From contig CALWSP010000025.1 of NCBI GenBank assembly GCA_944384235.1, forward strand, positions 62,001 to 126,000: 64,000 nt of DNA, written 5' to 3'. The notes under the pieces were generated by a model. That model did no database searches. It was not told the origin of the DNA and worked only from the letters and a program-made list of their open reading frames with translations. Positions 10,253-18,566 of this stretch are shown here, one piece after another (within the stretch, counting starts at the first letter, position 1; each line of letters opens with the position of its first letter). The DNA comes from an uncultured Clostridia bacterium (GTDB lineage: Bacteria > Bacillota > Clostridia > Lachnospirales > CAG-274). Both the position numbers and the translations under genes were made by a program.

Positions 10253-10292
10253 AAAAATGACAGAAATTTTTTCTAAATTTCTGTCATTTTTT
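10253..10292 (+). terminator. rho-independent terminator of the ftsEX/propeller operon
   Basis: A perfect 17-bp stem (arms 10253-10269 and 10275-10291) around a 5-base loop, ending in a run of T. It lies directly after the propeller stop codon. Confidence 0.9.
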
Positions 10293-10306
10293 ATATACAT
10301 TTATAT

Positions 10307-10335
10307 TTGACTTATTATATATAAATTGATATACT
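10307..10335 (+). promoter_or_regulatory. SigA-type promoter of aroD
   Basis: TTGACT (10307-10312), a 17-base spacer and TATACT (10330-10335), with TGA before the -10 as an extended box. It lies about 40 bases before the aroD start. Confidence 0.7.
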
Positions 10336-10376
10336 ATATTTAATATTAACACTTTTTTAATATAGGGGGCTAAGAA

Positions 10377-11153
10377 ATGAATCCAATTGAAGTAAGAAAA
10401 TTAAAAATTGGAGAAGGCATACCTAAAATCTGTCTTCCAATTGTTGGTCATACTCAATACGAAATCACATCTCAAGCTATGACAATAGCGGCTTTAAAAC
10501 CTGATATAGTAGAATTTAGAGCAGATTGGTATGATGAGTGCACAAACGAGGATAACCTCATAGAAATGCTTAACTTAATTAGAAAACTAGTAGATTCAAA
10601 GCCTATTCTTTTCACTTTTAGAACTTTAAACGAAGGTGGAATTCAACCACTAGAAATAGAGGATTATATAAAAATAAATGAAATAGCAATTAAAAGTGGC
10701 CTTATCGATATGATAGACATTGAACTTATGATTGGCGATGATTATGTAAAAAACATAATTAAACTTGCAAAAGAACATAATGTAGTAGTTCTTGTTTCTA
10801 ACCACGATTTCGAAAAAACACCTGAAAAAGAAGATATTCTTTCTCGCCTAGAAAAAATGAATGAATTAGGCGCTGACATAGTTAAAATCGCAGTTATGCC
10901 AAATAATAATAAAGATGTTTTAGCTCTTTTAGATGTCACAGACACTTTCCACACAAAATATCCAGACTGCCCCGTTGTAACAATGTCAATGGACGGCAGA
11001 GGTGTAGTAAGTAGGTTAGCTGGCGAAATTTTTGGCTCTGCAATCACTTTTGGTTGTGCAAGAAAAGCCTCTGCACCAGGCCAAATTGAAGCTGGAGAGC
11101 TTGCAGTTGCCCTTAGAATACTCCACTACAACTTATATCATAAAGAAATGTAA
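10377..11153 (+). CDS. aroD: type I 3-dehydroquinate dehydratase
   Basis: Third step of the shikimate pathway, 3-dehydroquinate to 3-dehydroshikimate, by a Schiff-base mechanism. The 258-residue length is normal for the type I enzyme. Visible key residues are the EFRADWYD substrate-binding motif, the catalytic His in SNHDFEKTP and the Schiff-base Lys in VKIAVMP. The C-terminal MDGRGVVSRLAG and SAPGQI motifs are also present. The start ATG has a GGGGGC Shine-Dalgarno. It is a single-gene unit with its own promoter and terminator; no other shikimate genes lie in the window. Confidence 0.96.
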   Translation: MNPIEVRKLKIGEGIPKICLPIVGHTQYEITSQAMTIAALKPDIVEFRADWYDECTNEDNLIEMLNLIRKLVDSKPILFTFRTLNEGGIQPLEIEDYIKINEIAIKSGLIDMIDIELMIGDDYVKNIIKLAKEHNVVVLVSNHDFEKTPEKEDILSRLEKMNELGADIVKIAVMPNNNKDVLALLDVTDTFHTKYPDCPVVTMSMDGRGVVSRLAGEIFGSAITFGCARKASAPGQIEAGELAVALRILHYNLYHKEM

Positions 11154-11154
11154 T

Positions 11155-11187
11155 AAAAAAACAGCTTTAATAAAAGCTGTTTTTTTA
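11155..11187. terminator. bidirectional terminator between aroD and the convergent unknown gene
   Basis: Fourteen-base arms (11155-11168 and 11173-11186) around a 4-base loop. A-run and T-run flank the GC core, so it can serve both converging transcripts. Confidence 0.85.
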
Positions 11188-11188
11188 A

Positions 11189-12292
11189 TTAATTAAAAAT
11201 AGCTATAAACACTGGTGGGTTTTTGTCATAAGCTAACATAAGGTTTATGCTTTCTTCAATGTTAGTTGCTTTGTTAAACTCTAAGTTGTTGTCGTCACCT
11301 AAATATCCAACATATCTGTTTCCATTTTTAGCTTGAACATAAGTAAACCTACCACAATTAACTGCATAAGCTCCTTCTTTCTCACTTTCGTCCATTAACC
11401 CTATTTCAACTAACGCATTTATATATTCTTCTAACCCATCTGTAACTATCTCGTCAAATTCGCTAATGTTGTAAATAGGCATAAGCCCTAAATCCATATC
11501 AGGGTAATTATTATTTATTTCTACATAAGGGTTTTGGCTTTTTGCAAGGTCTTTGTCAATCACTTTCCAACCATCTTCGTTTATAAGAGCAATTTCTCTT
11601 AAATCTTTAGGGTTTTCAACCCCACCAGCCACAACAACTGCATACTTATCATCGCAAGCAATATGCTTTATATCCATATTAACTATACCTGCTGCATTTA
11701 ATATGTTTAAATAAATGTCGCTTTCTTTTGACGGATTTACTATATTGTTGTGAGTTGGAGCATACTTCATTAAAAGGTTTTTAAACTCTTTTTCATTAAA
11801 CGTTGCTTCATCACCATTTTTAGATAAAACATAATATCCGCTACTTGAATTTATAGACATAAATAACTCTAATTCTTCACCTAAACCCTCAACAACGTCG
11901 TCGCCTCTAACAAATAAAATATCCATCTCAGCAATTTCTTTGTTTGATAATTTGCTGTTTTTTTCCACAATGTCACTAGCCATAACATTCATTTTAGCCC
12001 TATAATTATATAAAAGACCATATTGGCTAACTAACACACTGTCGTTAACATTTTCATCATAATACTTTTCAGCGTTTTCAAGCAAAGTTTTCATTTCGCC
12101 TTTAATCTCGTCTGTAAGCTCTATGTCTGATAAACCAATTGCAATTTCTGTAATGTTGCTTTTTCTGTAAACAACATACCCAATAACACTAATAACACAT
12201 AAAGCAATAACAATAGCTAAAATAATAATAGGCTTTTTGCTTTTTTCCTCTTTTCCTATTTGGCTGTCAAAACTAATGTTTTTATTCTCCAT
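11189..12292 (-). CDS. unknown single-pass membrane protein (367 aa)
   Basis: I do not recognise a family. The first 23 residues are charged, followed by one strong membrane segment (IIILAIVIALCVISVIGYVVY). The remaining 320 residues are probably outside the cell. They are acidic, with short repeated beta-like stretches and no cysteine cluster or catalytic motif that I can name. The start overlaps the end of the upstream 138-codon gene by 11 bases, so the two are translationally coupled. The pair follows trmL on one transcript. An anchored, solute-binding or NTF2-like fold is possible but not supported by any clear motif. Confidence 0.75.
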   Translation of the reverse strand: MENKNISFDSQIGKEEKSKKPIIILAIVIALCVISVIGYVVYRKSNITEIAIGLSDIELTDEIKGEMKTLLENAEKYYDENVNDSVLVSQYGLLYNYRAKMNVMASDIVEKNSKLSNKEIAEMDILFVRGDDVVEGLGEELELFMSINSSSGYYVLSKNGDEATFNEKEFKNLLMKYAPTHNNIVNPSKESDIYLNILNAAGIVNMDIKHIACDDKYAVVVAGGVENPKDLREIALINEDGWKVIDKDLAKSQNPYVEINNNYPDMDLGLMPIYNISEFDEIVTDGLEEYINALVEIGLMDESEKEGAYAVNCGRFTYVQAKNGNRYVGYLGDDNNLEFNKATNIEESINLMLAYDKNPPVFIAIFN

Positions 12293-12698
12293 CTCTATAC
12301 TCCATCTCCTTATCTTTTATAGTGTCAAAAACATCTTCAACTTCATTTTTATGAATTGCTAAAATTTCGGAAACCTTTTCTTCAAGTATAGATAAATCCT
12401 CATCATAATCAATAATAACTTCCCAAACAGGGTTGTAATCATCATCACACTCTATAACATCACACTTGCCCTTAAAACATTCTGTGTCGTAATAATCATA
12501 TATAGCAGAATATTCCCAGTCTAAAACATCTTTTTTGGTAGATAACTTTATGTGCAACTTTCTACCACTATCTTCGTCAGTAGCAAAAATATTGACAATA
12601 TAATCTACATTTTCAACTAAATCAAGACTTGCAAGTTCTTTTTCTAAAAAACCCGTATTTTTATTTTTTAACATTATAACAATAATTGTATCTTCCAT
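12282..12698 (-). CDS. unknown acidic protein, 138 aa
   Basis: A small soluble protein, strongly acidic, with many Asp and Glu (CDVIECDDDYNP, DYDEDLSILEEK). There is no signal peptide, membrane segment or known catalytic motif. It looks like a small conserved clostridial family of unknown function; it may match DUF6762, though I am not sure of that number. ATG 12698 has a GGAGG Shine-Dalgarno 9 bases upstream. It starts 12 bases after trmL ends, and its stop overlaps the next gene's start. The coupling suggests a shared role with the membrane protein that follows. Confidence 0.75.
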   Translation of the reverse strand: MEDTIIVIMLKNKNTGFLEKELASLDLVENVDYIVNIFATDEDSGRKLHIKLSTKKDVLDWEYSAIYDYYDTECFKGKCDVIECDDDYNPVWEVIIDYDEDLSILEEKVSEILAIHKNEVEDVFDTIKDKEMEYRDGE

Positions 12699-12710
12699 AT
12701 AAAACCTCCA

Positions 12711-13208
12711 TTAAACCTCGTCCCAGCTGTGTCTGTGCAAATCACCCTCAGAACTTAATCCTTTAAAGCCTGTCTGCCTTAAAGCCTCATATAACACAAT
12801 AGCAACAGAATTAGCTAGGTTTAAACTTCTGTATTGCTCAAGCATAGGTATTCTAATGCAATTTTCCTTGTTTTTTAAAAGAATTTCTTCAGGTATTCCA
12901 CTACCCTCGCTGCCAAACATTAAAAAATCATCATCACTATATGAAACATCAACATAAGAGTTTTTAGCCTTAGTTGTTCCCATATAAATTTTTGCATTAG
13001 GATTTTTCTCCATAAAATCCTCAAAATTGTCATAATATGTCACATCTAAGTCAGACCAGTAATCCATTCCTGCTCTTTTCAACGTTTTGTCGTCAATTCT
13101 AAAACCCAAAGGCCTAATAAGGTGTAGCTTTGCACCAGTTGCAACACAAGTACGGCCTATATTTCCTGTGTTCATAGGTATTTCAGGTTGATATAAAACT
13201 ATGTTCAT
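12711..13208 (-). CDS. trmL: tRNA (cytidine(34)-2'-O)-methyltransferase TrmL
   Basis: SPOUT methyltransferase of 165 residues that 2'-O-methylates the wobble base of tRNA-Leu isoacceptors. The N-terminal MNIVLYQPEIPMNTGNIGRT, the GSEGSGIPEE motif, and RIPMLEQYRSLNLANSVAI near the C-terminus are the three diagnostic motifs of the trefoil-knot fold. The family acts on tRNA-Leu with CAA and UAA anticodons in E. coli. It is the first gene of an operon with two unknown genes and has its own promoter. Confidence 0.95.
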   Translation of the reverse strand: MNIVLYQPEIPMNTGNIGRTCVATGAKLHLIRPLGFRIDDKTLKRAGMDYWSDLDVTYYDNFEDFMEKNPNAKIYMGTTKAKNSYVDVSYSDDDFLMFGSEGSGIPEEILLKNKENCIRIPMLEQYRSLNLANSVAIVLYEALRQTGFKGLSSEGDLHRHSWDEV

Positions 13209-13244
13209 TTTTCACACTTCCAAATCATTTTATTTATTGCTTTT

Positions 13245-13273
13245 ATAATATCACAAATCCATAAATTTTACAA
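13245..13273 (-). promoter_or_regulatory. promoter of the trmL operon
   Basis: On the minus strand, TTGTAA (13273-13268), a 17-base spacer and TATTAT (13250-13245), with TGA before the -10 as an extended box. It lies about 37 bases upstream of the trmL ATG. Confidence 0.6.
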
Positions 13274-13299
13274 TATAGATAAAAGTTTTTTTAAAATAC

Positions 13300-13328
13300 T
13301 TGACAAAGACAATTATTTATATTACTAT
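13300..13328 (+). promoter_or_regulatory. promoter of the PerR-like gene
   Basis: TTGACA (13300-13305), a 17-base spacer and TACTAT (13323-13328), just before the GGGAGG Shine-Dalgarno and ATG 13361. The spacer is AT-rich, but I could not identify a clear Per or Fur box. Confidence 0.65.
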
Positions 13329-13360
13329 GCTATTAAAAAGTTGTGTGCGGGAGGTATATT

Positions 13361-13783
13361 ATGAATTATCTTACAGAAAATTTAAAAGCAAACAAATTAA
13401 AAGTAACACCACAACGCTTGGCTATATATTCCTATCTTGTTGATAATTGCAATCACCCAACAGTAGAAACCATATATAACGATTTAAAAAATATGTTTCC
13501 AACAATGAGTTTAGCAACTGTATATAAAACAGTAGCTTCCCTTAGAGATGTTAAACTAATAAAAGAATTTAATGTAGGCGAAGATAGTAATAGATATGAT
13601 GCTAAAATAGAAACGCATTCCCACGTAATCTGTAAAAAATGTAATAGCGTTTCTGATTATTTTGGTAACATAGATATGCAAGAAAGCATAAATGATTTAG
13701 AAAATCTTTCTGGTTTTGATATAGATGCTTACGACATAAATTTTTATGGTGTTTGTAACAAATGTAAAAAACAAAATTTCTAA
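13361..13783 (+). CDS. perR: Fur-family regulator, PerR-like
   Basis: A 140-residue Fur-superfamily repressor. The winged helix contains PTMSLATVYKTVASL, the family DNA-recognition helix. Metal ligands fit PerR rather than Fur: a His in NHPTVETIY, then Asp and two His in RYDAKIETHSH, and a later Asp in SVSDYFG. Two CxxC pairs (CKKC and CNKC) form the structural zinc site. PerR senses peroxide through iron-catalysed histidine oxidation. The in-frame GTG 13343 was rejected because ATG 13361 has GGGAGG 6 bases upstream. It is a single gene with its own promoter and terminator. Confidence 0.87.
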   Translation: MNYLTENLKANKLKVTPQRLAIYSYLVDNCNHPTVETIYNDLKNMFPTMSLATVYKTVASLRDVKLIKEFNVGEDSNRYDAKIETHSHVICKKCNSVSDYFGNIDMQESINDLENLSGFDIDAYDINFYGVCNKCKKQNF

Positions 13784-13803
13784 AACATTTTCTAACTATA
13801 ACC

Positions 13804-13839
13804 AAAAAAGATTGCCAGCTTAAGCTGGCAATCTTTTTT
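13804..13839. terminator. bidirectional terminator between perR and yhbY
   Basis: A perfect 36-base palindrome with GATTGCCAGCTT arms, flanked by A6 and T6. It can stop both converging transcripts. Confidence 0.9.
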
Positions 13840-14131
13840 ACTTTTTAGGTAGTTCAATAATAGGCTTGTCCTTTTTAGGTCTGTAAAGAATAAATTTTCT
13901 GCCAATAACTTGAACAACCTCTGACCTAGTTCTTTCTCCACAAGTATGAGCTACATCTCTAACCTCATCAAAACAGTTGTCAAGAACTGTGCATTTAATA
14001 AGTTCTCTTGCTTCAATTGCTTCATTACAACTTTCTACTACTTCAGGAGTAACACCATTTTTACCAATAGATACAACTGAATCAATTTTAGTAGCCATTT
14101 TTCTTAAAAATGCTCTTTGCTTGCTAGTCAT
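13838..14131 (-). CDS. yhbY: YhbY/CRS1 domain RNA-binding protein
   Basis: A 97-residue single CRM (CRS1-YhbY) domain, with the signature GKNGVT followed by the RELIKCTVL strand and a basic C-terminus (FILYRPKKDKP). YhbY binds pre-50S ribosomal particles and helps assembly. It begins 12 bases downstream of obg on the same strand, and Obg is also a 50S assembly GTPase, so joint expression makes sense. Its stop codon lies inside the bidirectional terminator stem. Length and motifs match the family fully. Confidence 0.93.
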   Translation of the reverse strand: MTSKQRAFLRKMATKIDSVVSIGKNGVTPEVVESCNEAIEARELIKCTVLDNCFDEVRDVAHTCGERTRSEVVQVIGRKFILYRPKKDKPIIELPKK

Positions 14132-14143
14132 TTCAACCCCTCC

Positions 14144-15442
<1,299 letters not shown>

Positions 15443-15444
15443 CT

Positions 15445-15473
15445 ATAATAATCCTAAAAATATGTTATGTAAA
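15445..15473 (-). promoter_or_regulatory. possible obg promoter overlapping the leader hairpin
   Basis: On the minus strand, TTTACA (15473-15468), a 17-base spacer and TATTAT (15450-15445). The -35 box sits in the distal arm of the 73-nt inverted repeat. If real, the leader would be very short and the hairpin would not be part of this transcript. Confidence 0.4.
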
Positions 15474-15532
15474 CTCATATTCCACAATACTAGAAAATCT
15501 AAAATTCTGGAATATAAATTTTCATAACATAT
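15460..15532 (-). repeat. 73-nt near-perfect inverted repeat (candidate structured RNA) upstream of obg
   Basis: Arms of 35 bases (15460-15494 and 15498-15532) flank a 3-base loop. Outer pairs are ATATGTTATG with CATAACATAT, then ATATTCCA with TGGAATAT, then TAGA with TCTA. Read as minus-strand RNA, only three positions mismatch (A-A, G-G, U-U) and three are G-U wobbles. Read as plus-strand RNA, the same three wobbles become C-A mismatches. The hairpin begins one base after the T-run of the rpmA terminator. Confidence 0.75.
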
Positions 15533-15533
15533 T

Positions 15534-15563
15534 AAAAAACTGACCTAAAAAAGTTTAGGTCAG
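15534..15563 (-). terminator. terminator of the rplU-prp-rpmA operon
   Basis: On the minus strand, a 10-bp stem (CTGACCTAAA with TTTAGGTCAG) and a 4-base loop are followed by T6. It sits between rpmA and obg. Confidence 0.85.
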
Positions 15564-15583
15564 CCTAATTAGTTAATTATTAA

Positions 15584-15868
15584 TTACTCAGCTACTGGGT
15601 AAACAGAAACCTGCTTCTTGTCCCTACCCTTTCTCTCGTACTTAACTATACCGTCAACAAGAGCAAATAAAGTGTCATTGCCACCTCTACCTACGTTAAC
15701 ACCTGGGTGAATTTTAGTACCTCTCTGAGTATAAAGAATGTTGCCAGCCTTAACAATCTGACCGTCAGCTCTCTTAGCACCTAATCTCTTAGACTCAGAG
15801 TCACGACCGTTCTTAGTAGAACCAACACCCTTCTTATGAGCAAATAACTGAAGGTTAATTCTTAACAT
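15584..15868 (-). CDS. rpmA: 50S ribosomal protein L27 with cleavable N-terminus
   Basis: A 94-residue L27. The start MLRINLQLF precedes AHKKG, the true mature N-terminus. This is the Firmicutes-type extension that Prp removes after the Phe, so that the L27 tail can reach the peptidyl transferase centre. GTG 15871 also opens the frame, but ATG 15868 is at better spacing from AGGAGG. The body has the standard [17 protein letters not shown] motif. Order rplU-prp-rpmA is standard, and Prp is encoded 9 bases upstream. Confidence 0.97.
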   Translation of the reverse strand: MLRINLQLFAHKKGVGSTKNGRDSESKRLGAKRADGQIVKAGNILYTQRGTKIHPGVNVGRGGNDTLFALVDGIVKYERKGRDKKQVSVYPVAE

Positions 15869-15880
15869 CACTTACACCTC

Positions 15881-16183
15881 CTAATCACAAACGATTATAT
15901 CGTCTTTATAACTTTCTTCAATAGATTTTAAACCAAGAACAAGACTATCCATTAAAAGCCTAGCTTTTCCCTTTGTGTCAAACTCAGACACAATTAAAAC
16001 AGCATCTCCACCCTCTGGAGCAATTTCAACTTCAAAATGTGCGTCAGTAAATTCTTCAATACTGTTGCAAGTGTTTAAAAACAAAATAGACACAGCCGAA
16101 CAAACAATAGGGTCGCCGTGGTTGTCTATTTTAACACCACAAATCTCGTTCTCATTGTTTCTGATAACATTTATATTTATCAT
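15881..16183 (-). CDS. prp: ribosomal-processing cysteine protease Prp, short catalytic loop
   Basis: A 100-residue DUF464-family protease between rplU and rpmA, which cleaves the L27 N-terminal extension. The VCSAVSILFLNT helix after the active-site Cys and the C-terminal LVLGLKSIEE fit the family. The His-Cys segment is unusual: in S. aureus and B. subtilis Prp, GH and the Cys of DIVC or DLVC are 12 residues apart. Here NHGDPIVC places them only 6 apart (His22, Cys28). The L27 substrate still has its leader, so I expect the protein is active. Sequences around it are otherwise intact. Confidence 0.9.
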   Translation of the reverse strand: MININVIRNNENEICGVKIDNHGDPIVCSAVSILFLNTCNSIEEFTDAHFEVEIAPEGGDAVLIVSEFDTKGKARLLMDSLVLGLKSIEESYKDDIIVCD

Positions 16184-16191
16184 TTTATAAA

Positions 16192-16500
16192 TTAGCCGTT
16201 AATTTTTTCAATCTTTAACTGAGTGAAAGGCTGTCTATGACCATTTTTCTTATGGAAGCCCTTCTTTGGCTTGTACTTGTAAACGATAACTTTCTTAGCC
16301 TTGCCATCGCCAATAACTGTTGCCTCAACAGTTGCCTTAGAAGCGTCAGCACCAAACTTAAAGTTGTCGCCATCACATACAGCTAAAACCTTGTCAAAAG
16401 TAAACTTAGAGTCAGCCTCAACACCTAACTTTTCAACAGTGATGATATCACCCTCAGCTACCTTGTACTGCTTACCACCTGTTTCAATAATTGCGTACAT
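16192..16500 (-). CDS. rplU: 50S ribosomal protein L21
   Basis: A 102-residue ribosomal protein that binds 23S rRNA with L20. The start [14 protein letters not shown] and the C-terminal [18 protein letters not shown] are diagnostic. The Shine-Dalgarno GGAGGTGTAC precedes ATG 16500. It is first gene of the rplU-prp-rpmA operon and is preceded by a consensus promoter and an L21-leader-like 5' UTR. Confidence 0.98.
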   Translation of the reverse strand: MYAIIETGGKQYKVAEGDIITVEKLGVEADSKFTFDKVLAVCDGDNFKFGADASKATVEATVIGDGKAKKVIVYKYKPKKGFHKKNGHRQPFTQLKIEKING

Positions 16501-16582
16501 CCTTTGTACACCTCCTTAAACAAAACTCGCCGAATTTGGTGTGAAAAAAATCAACTTGTAAACCTTTTCGTGCGGCATAACA
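16501..16582 (-). ncRNA. L21 leader-like 5' UTR
   Basis: About 80 nt between the promoter and rplU. It contains CACGAAAAGG, TTCACACC, TTCGGCGAG and the GGAGGTGTAC Shine-Dalgarno. These pieces resemble the Firmicutes L21 leader, which is thought to mediate autoregulation by a ribosomal protein. The call rests on my memory of the motif and needs a covariance-model search. Confidence 0.6.
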
Positions 16583-16587
16583 AACAC

Positions 16588-16616
16588 ATTATACCATAGT
16601 TAAATATCAATGTCAA
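16588..16616 (-). promoter_or_regulatory. strong SigA promoter of rplU-prp-rpmA
   Basis: On the minus strand, consensus TTGACA (16616-16611) and consensus TATAAT (16593-16588) are exactly 17 bases apart. This is the best-matching promoter in the window. Confidence 0.9.
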
Positions 16617-16635
16617 CTATTTTAAGCCATTTTTT

Positions 16636-16950
16636 CTATAAATTTTGCATTTTAAAAATTCTATAAAAACCAATTTCTTTTTTTAACATTTTAATCATAA
16701 ATAACAACACAGAAACATTGTTAATCTCTTTAAAAAAAGGAACTTTTCTAAACTTAAATGGAAATAAAATGTAAAAAACGCAAATTGCCACAACATACTT
16801 ACTGCTTTTAGATACATACTTGTATTTGCCTTTAGTATAATCTAAAACCATATCCACAAAAGTTAAAAAATCTCTTTTGTAAATGGCTAGTTGCGGAGTT
16901 GTTTCAACCACTTTTATTATATTTTTACAAAACTTTTCTACTTTTTTCAT
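16636..16950 (-). CDS. DUF1232 (YkvA)-like membrane protein with altered motif
   Basis: A 104-residue protein. The middle and end (SKSSKYVVAICVFYILFP, then NNVSVLLFMIKMLKKEIGF) match YkvA/DUF1232 proteins of unknown function. The family usually has a PIDLIPD...DD core in this place. Here it reads PFKFRKVPFFKEINN, so the conserved acidic residues are replaced by basic or neutral ones. One hydrophobic segment is present. It begins 3 bases after the PEGA gene ends, so the two are coupled. No terminator is visible before the rplU promoter. Confidence 0.65.
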   Translation of the reverse strand: MKKVEKFCKNIIKVVETTPQLAIYKRDFLTFVDMVLDYTKGKYKYVSKSSKYVVAICVFYILFPFKFRKVPFFKEINNVSVLLFMIKMLKKEIGFYRIFKMQNL

Positions 16951-16953
16951 ATT

Positions 16954-18282
16954 TTACTTAGCCTTTAAATCAAAACTACCAGAAATTTCCTGCCCGTCAA
17001 CAGATACATTAATTTGCTTGCTCTGGCTTTCATATCCATCACAAACAGCCTTAGCTATATAAGAGCCTAAAGCAAGCTCAACCTTAACACTACCCTTTCC
17101 AACGTACTCATCGTTAATATATATTTCAGCTTCACTAGGGTTAGCATTAAGGGATAAAATTCCAGATTCTTTAAGCCTGCTCATATTAACCTTTAAAGTG
17201 TTTTGGTCCTCGTCAATAGTAACAGTTGAAGTAAAAGTTTTGTAACCATCTTTTTGAGCTATAACCTTGTACTCGCCATAAGGCAATAAAATAGACTCCT
17301 CTTCATTATACTCTTTGTCATTTAAATATAAAATATAGTCCTCAACATTTGAATACACAGTTAATGCGCCAGTGCTAACCACAACGTTAGAAAGGTCTAA
17401 AACAGCTGGAGTTTTTTCGCTAACTGTAACTTGCTTTTCAATATCAGAAATGTTTCTTCCTGTAACTAAAACAGTGTGAGTACCCTCGCTTAATGTTAAA
17501 ACAGGGTTTCCAATGCTAACAGTTGTGTCAACATTATCAATTTTAACTCTAGCATTTTTAATTTTGTTAATGTTTTTAAGCTCAACAGTTCCGTGTCCAT
17601 TTACAACTTGAATACTATAAACTCTGTCAACAATCCCATTGTTGTATCCAGTTAATTTTAATGTGTCTAATGGGCTAAGTTTTTCAAGAGTTATGCTGTT
17701 TCCTGATTTGTCCCTAATTGAAATAATATTTTCGTCGTATTTATATGAAGCATCTTTGTGTTCTTTTGACTCAGAGCCAAATTTAATAAGCTTAGCAGTT
17801 TTGTTAACTCTAGCACCAATGTCGTTAAATGTCCAAGCATTTTCACATTCTTTTAACTCAACTAAATTTTTCTCTTTGTCAAAAACATAAGTAAAAATAT
17901 CTCCAACATAAATGTTAGCTTCATTTATAGCCTTAGGAAAAATTGTTTTTTCTGTAACATTAACAATGTTTGTTGTGTCGTTTTTTAAATTTTTAAATGT
18001 AATACTAGACCCATTTTCTAATTTGTTAATGTTTGTAACAACAGCGTCAACATCAGAGCCAATTAAATTTGCTTGAGCCTGCCCTGCAATATCATTTGCA
18101 GAAAATGTATTAGTATTTATTTCATCTTCTGCATCAGCCATCATATAATTGTAACCTATGGAAAAACTTCCTATACCAACAAAGAAACCAATTATCATAA
18201 CAAGACCAACCATCACAGGAGTAACACTTTTTTTCCTCCTTTTGTTTCTTGTTAATTCATTTTTTCTTTTACCTTTATACAT
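16954..18282 (-). CDS. PEGA domain surface protein
   Basis: A 442-residue protein with a basic N-terminus (YKGKRKNELTRNKRRKKS) and one membrane segment near residues 25-48. The long remainder is external. The last 150 residues hold two PEGA domains, one around GALTVYSNVEDYILYLNDKE and one around GILSLNANPSEAEIYINDEY, each ending in a GYK/GYE turn (KDGYKTF and CDGYES). PEGA domains are found in S-layer-like or cell-wall associated proteins. The frame could start at GTG 18294, but ATG 18282 has AGGAG 11 bases upstream. A possible promoter TTGACA at 18458-18453 is weak in its -10. Substrate and role are unknown. Confidence 0.8.
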   Translation of the reverse strand: MYKGKRKNELTRNKRRKKSVTPVMVGLVMIIGFFVGIGSFSIGYNYMMADAEDEINTNTFSANDIAGQAQANLIGSDVDAVVTNINKLENGSSITFKNLKNDTTNIVNVTEKTIFPKAINEANIYVGDIFTYVFDKEKNLVELKECENAWTFNDIGARVNKTAKLIKFGSESKEHKDASYKYDENIISIRDKSGNSITLEKLSPLDTLKLTGYNNGIVDRVYSIQVVNGHGTVELKNINKIKNARVKIDNVDTTVSIGNPVLTLSEGTHTVLVTGRNISDIEKQVTVSEKTPAVLDLSNVVVSTGALTVYSNVEDYILYLNDKEYNEEESILLPYGEYKVIAQKDGYKTFTSTVTIDEDQNTLKVNMSRLKESGILSLNANPSEAEIYINDEYVGKGSVKVELALGSYIAKAVCDGYESQSKQINVSVDGQEISGSFDLKAK

Positions 18283-18566
18283 AATAATAAACACTCCTAT
18301 ATTTTTTTAAAAAAATCTAGTAACAAAATATCTTATTATATATTTTAAATGTAAATGCCTTAAATAACAAGCCTTTTTTTAATTTTGTTAAATATATCCA
18401 TTAAATATCTAAAGATTAAACAAATTTACTAAATAAAAGAAAGTTAATTTTTTGTCAAATTTGCACAAAACTTAATTTTTTTAATAAAAAAACAAAAAAA
18501 TTGTTTTAAATTTAACAATATTGTTGTATAATGATAAAAGATATATTATATATGAGGAGGCTAACT

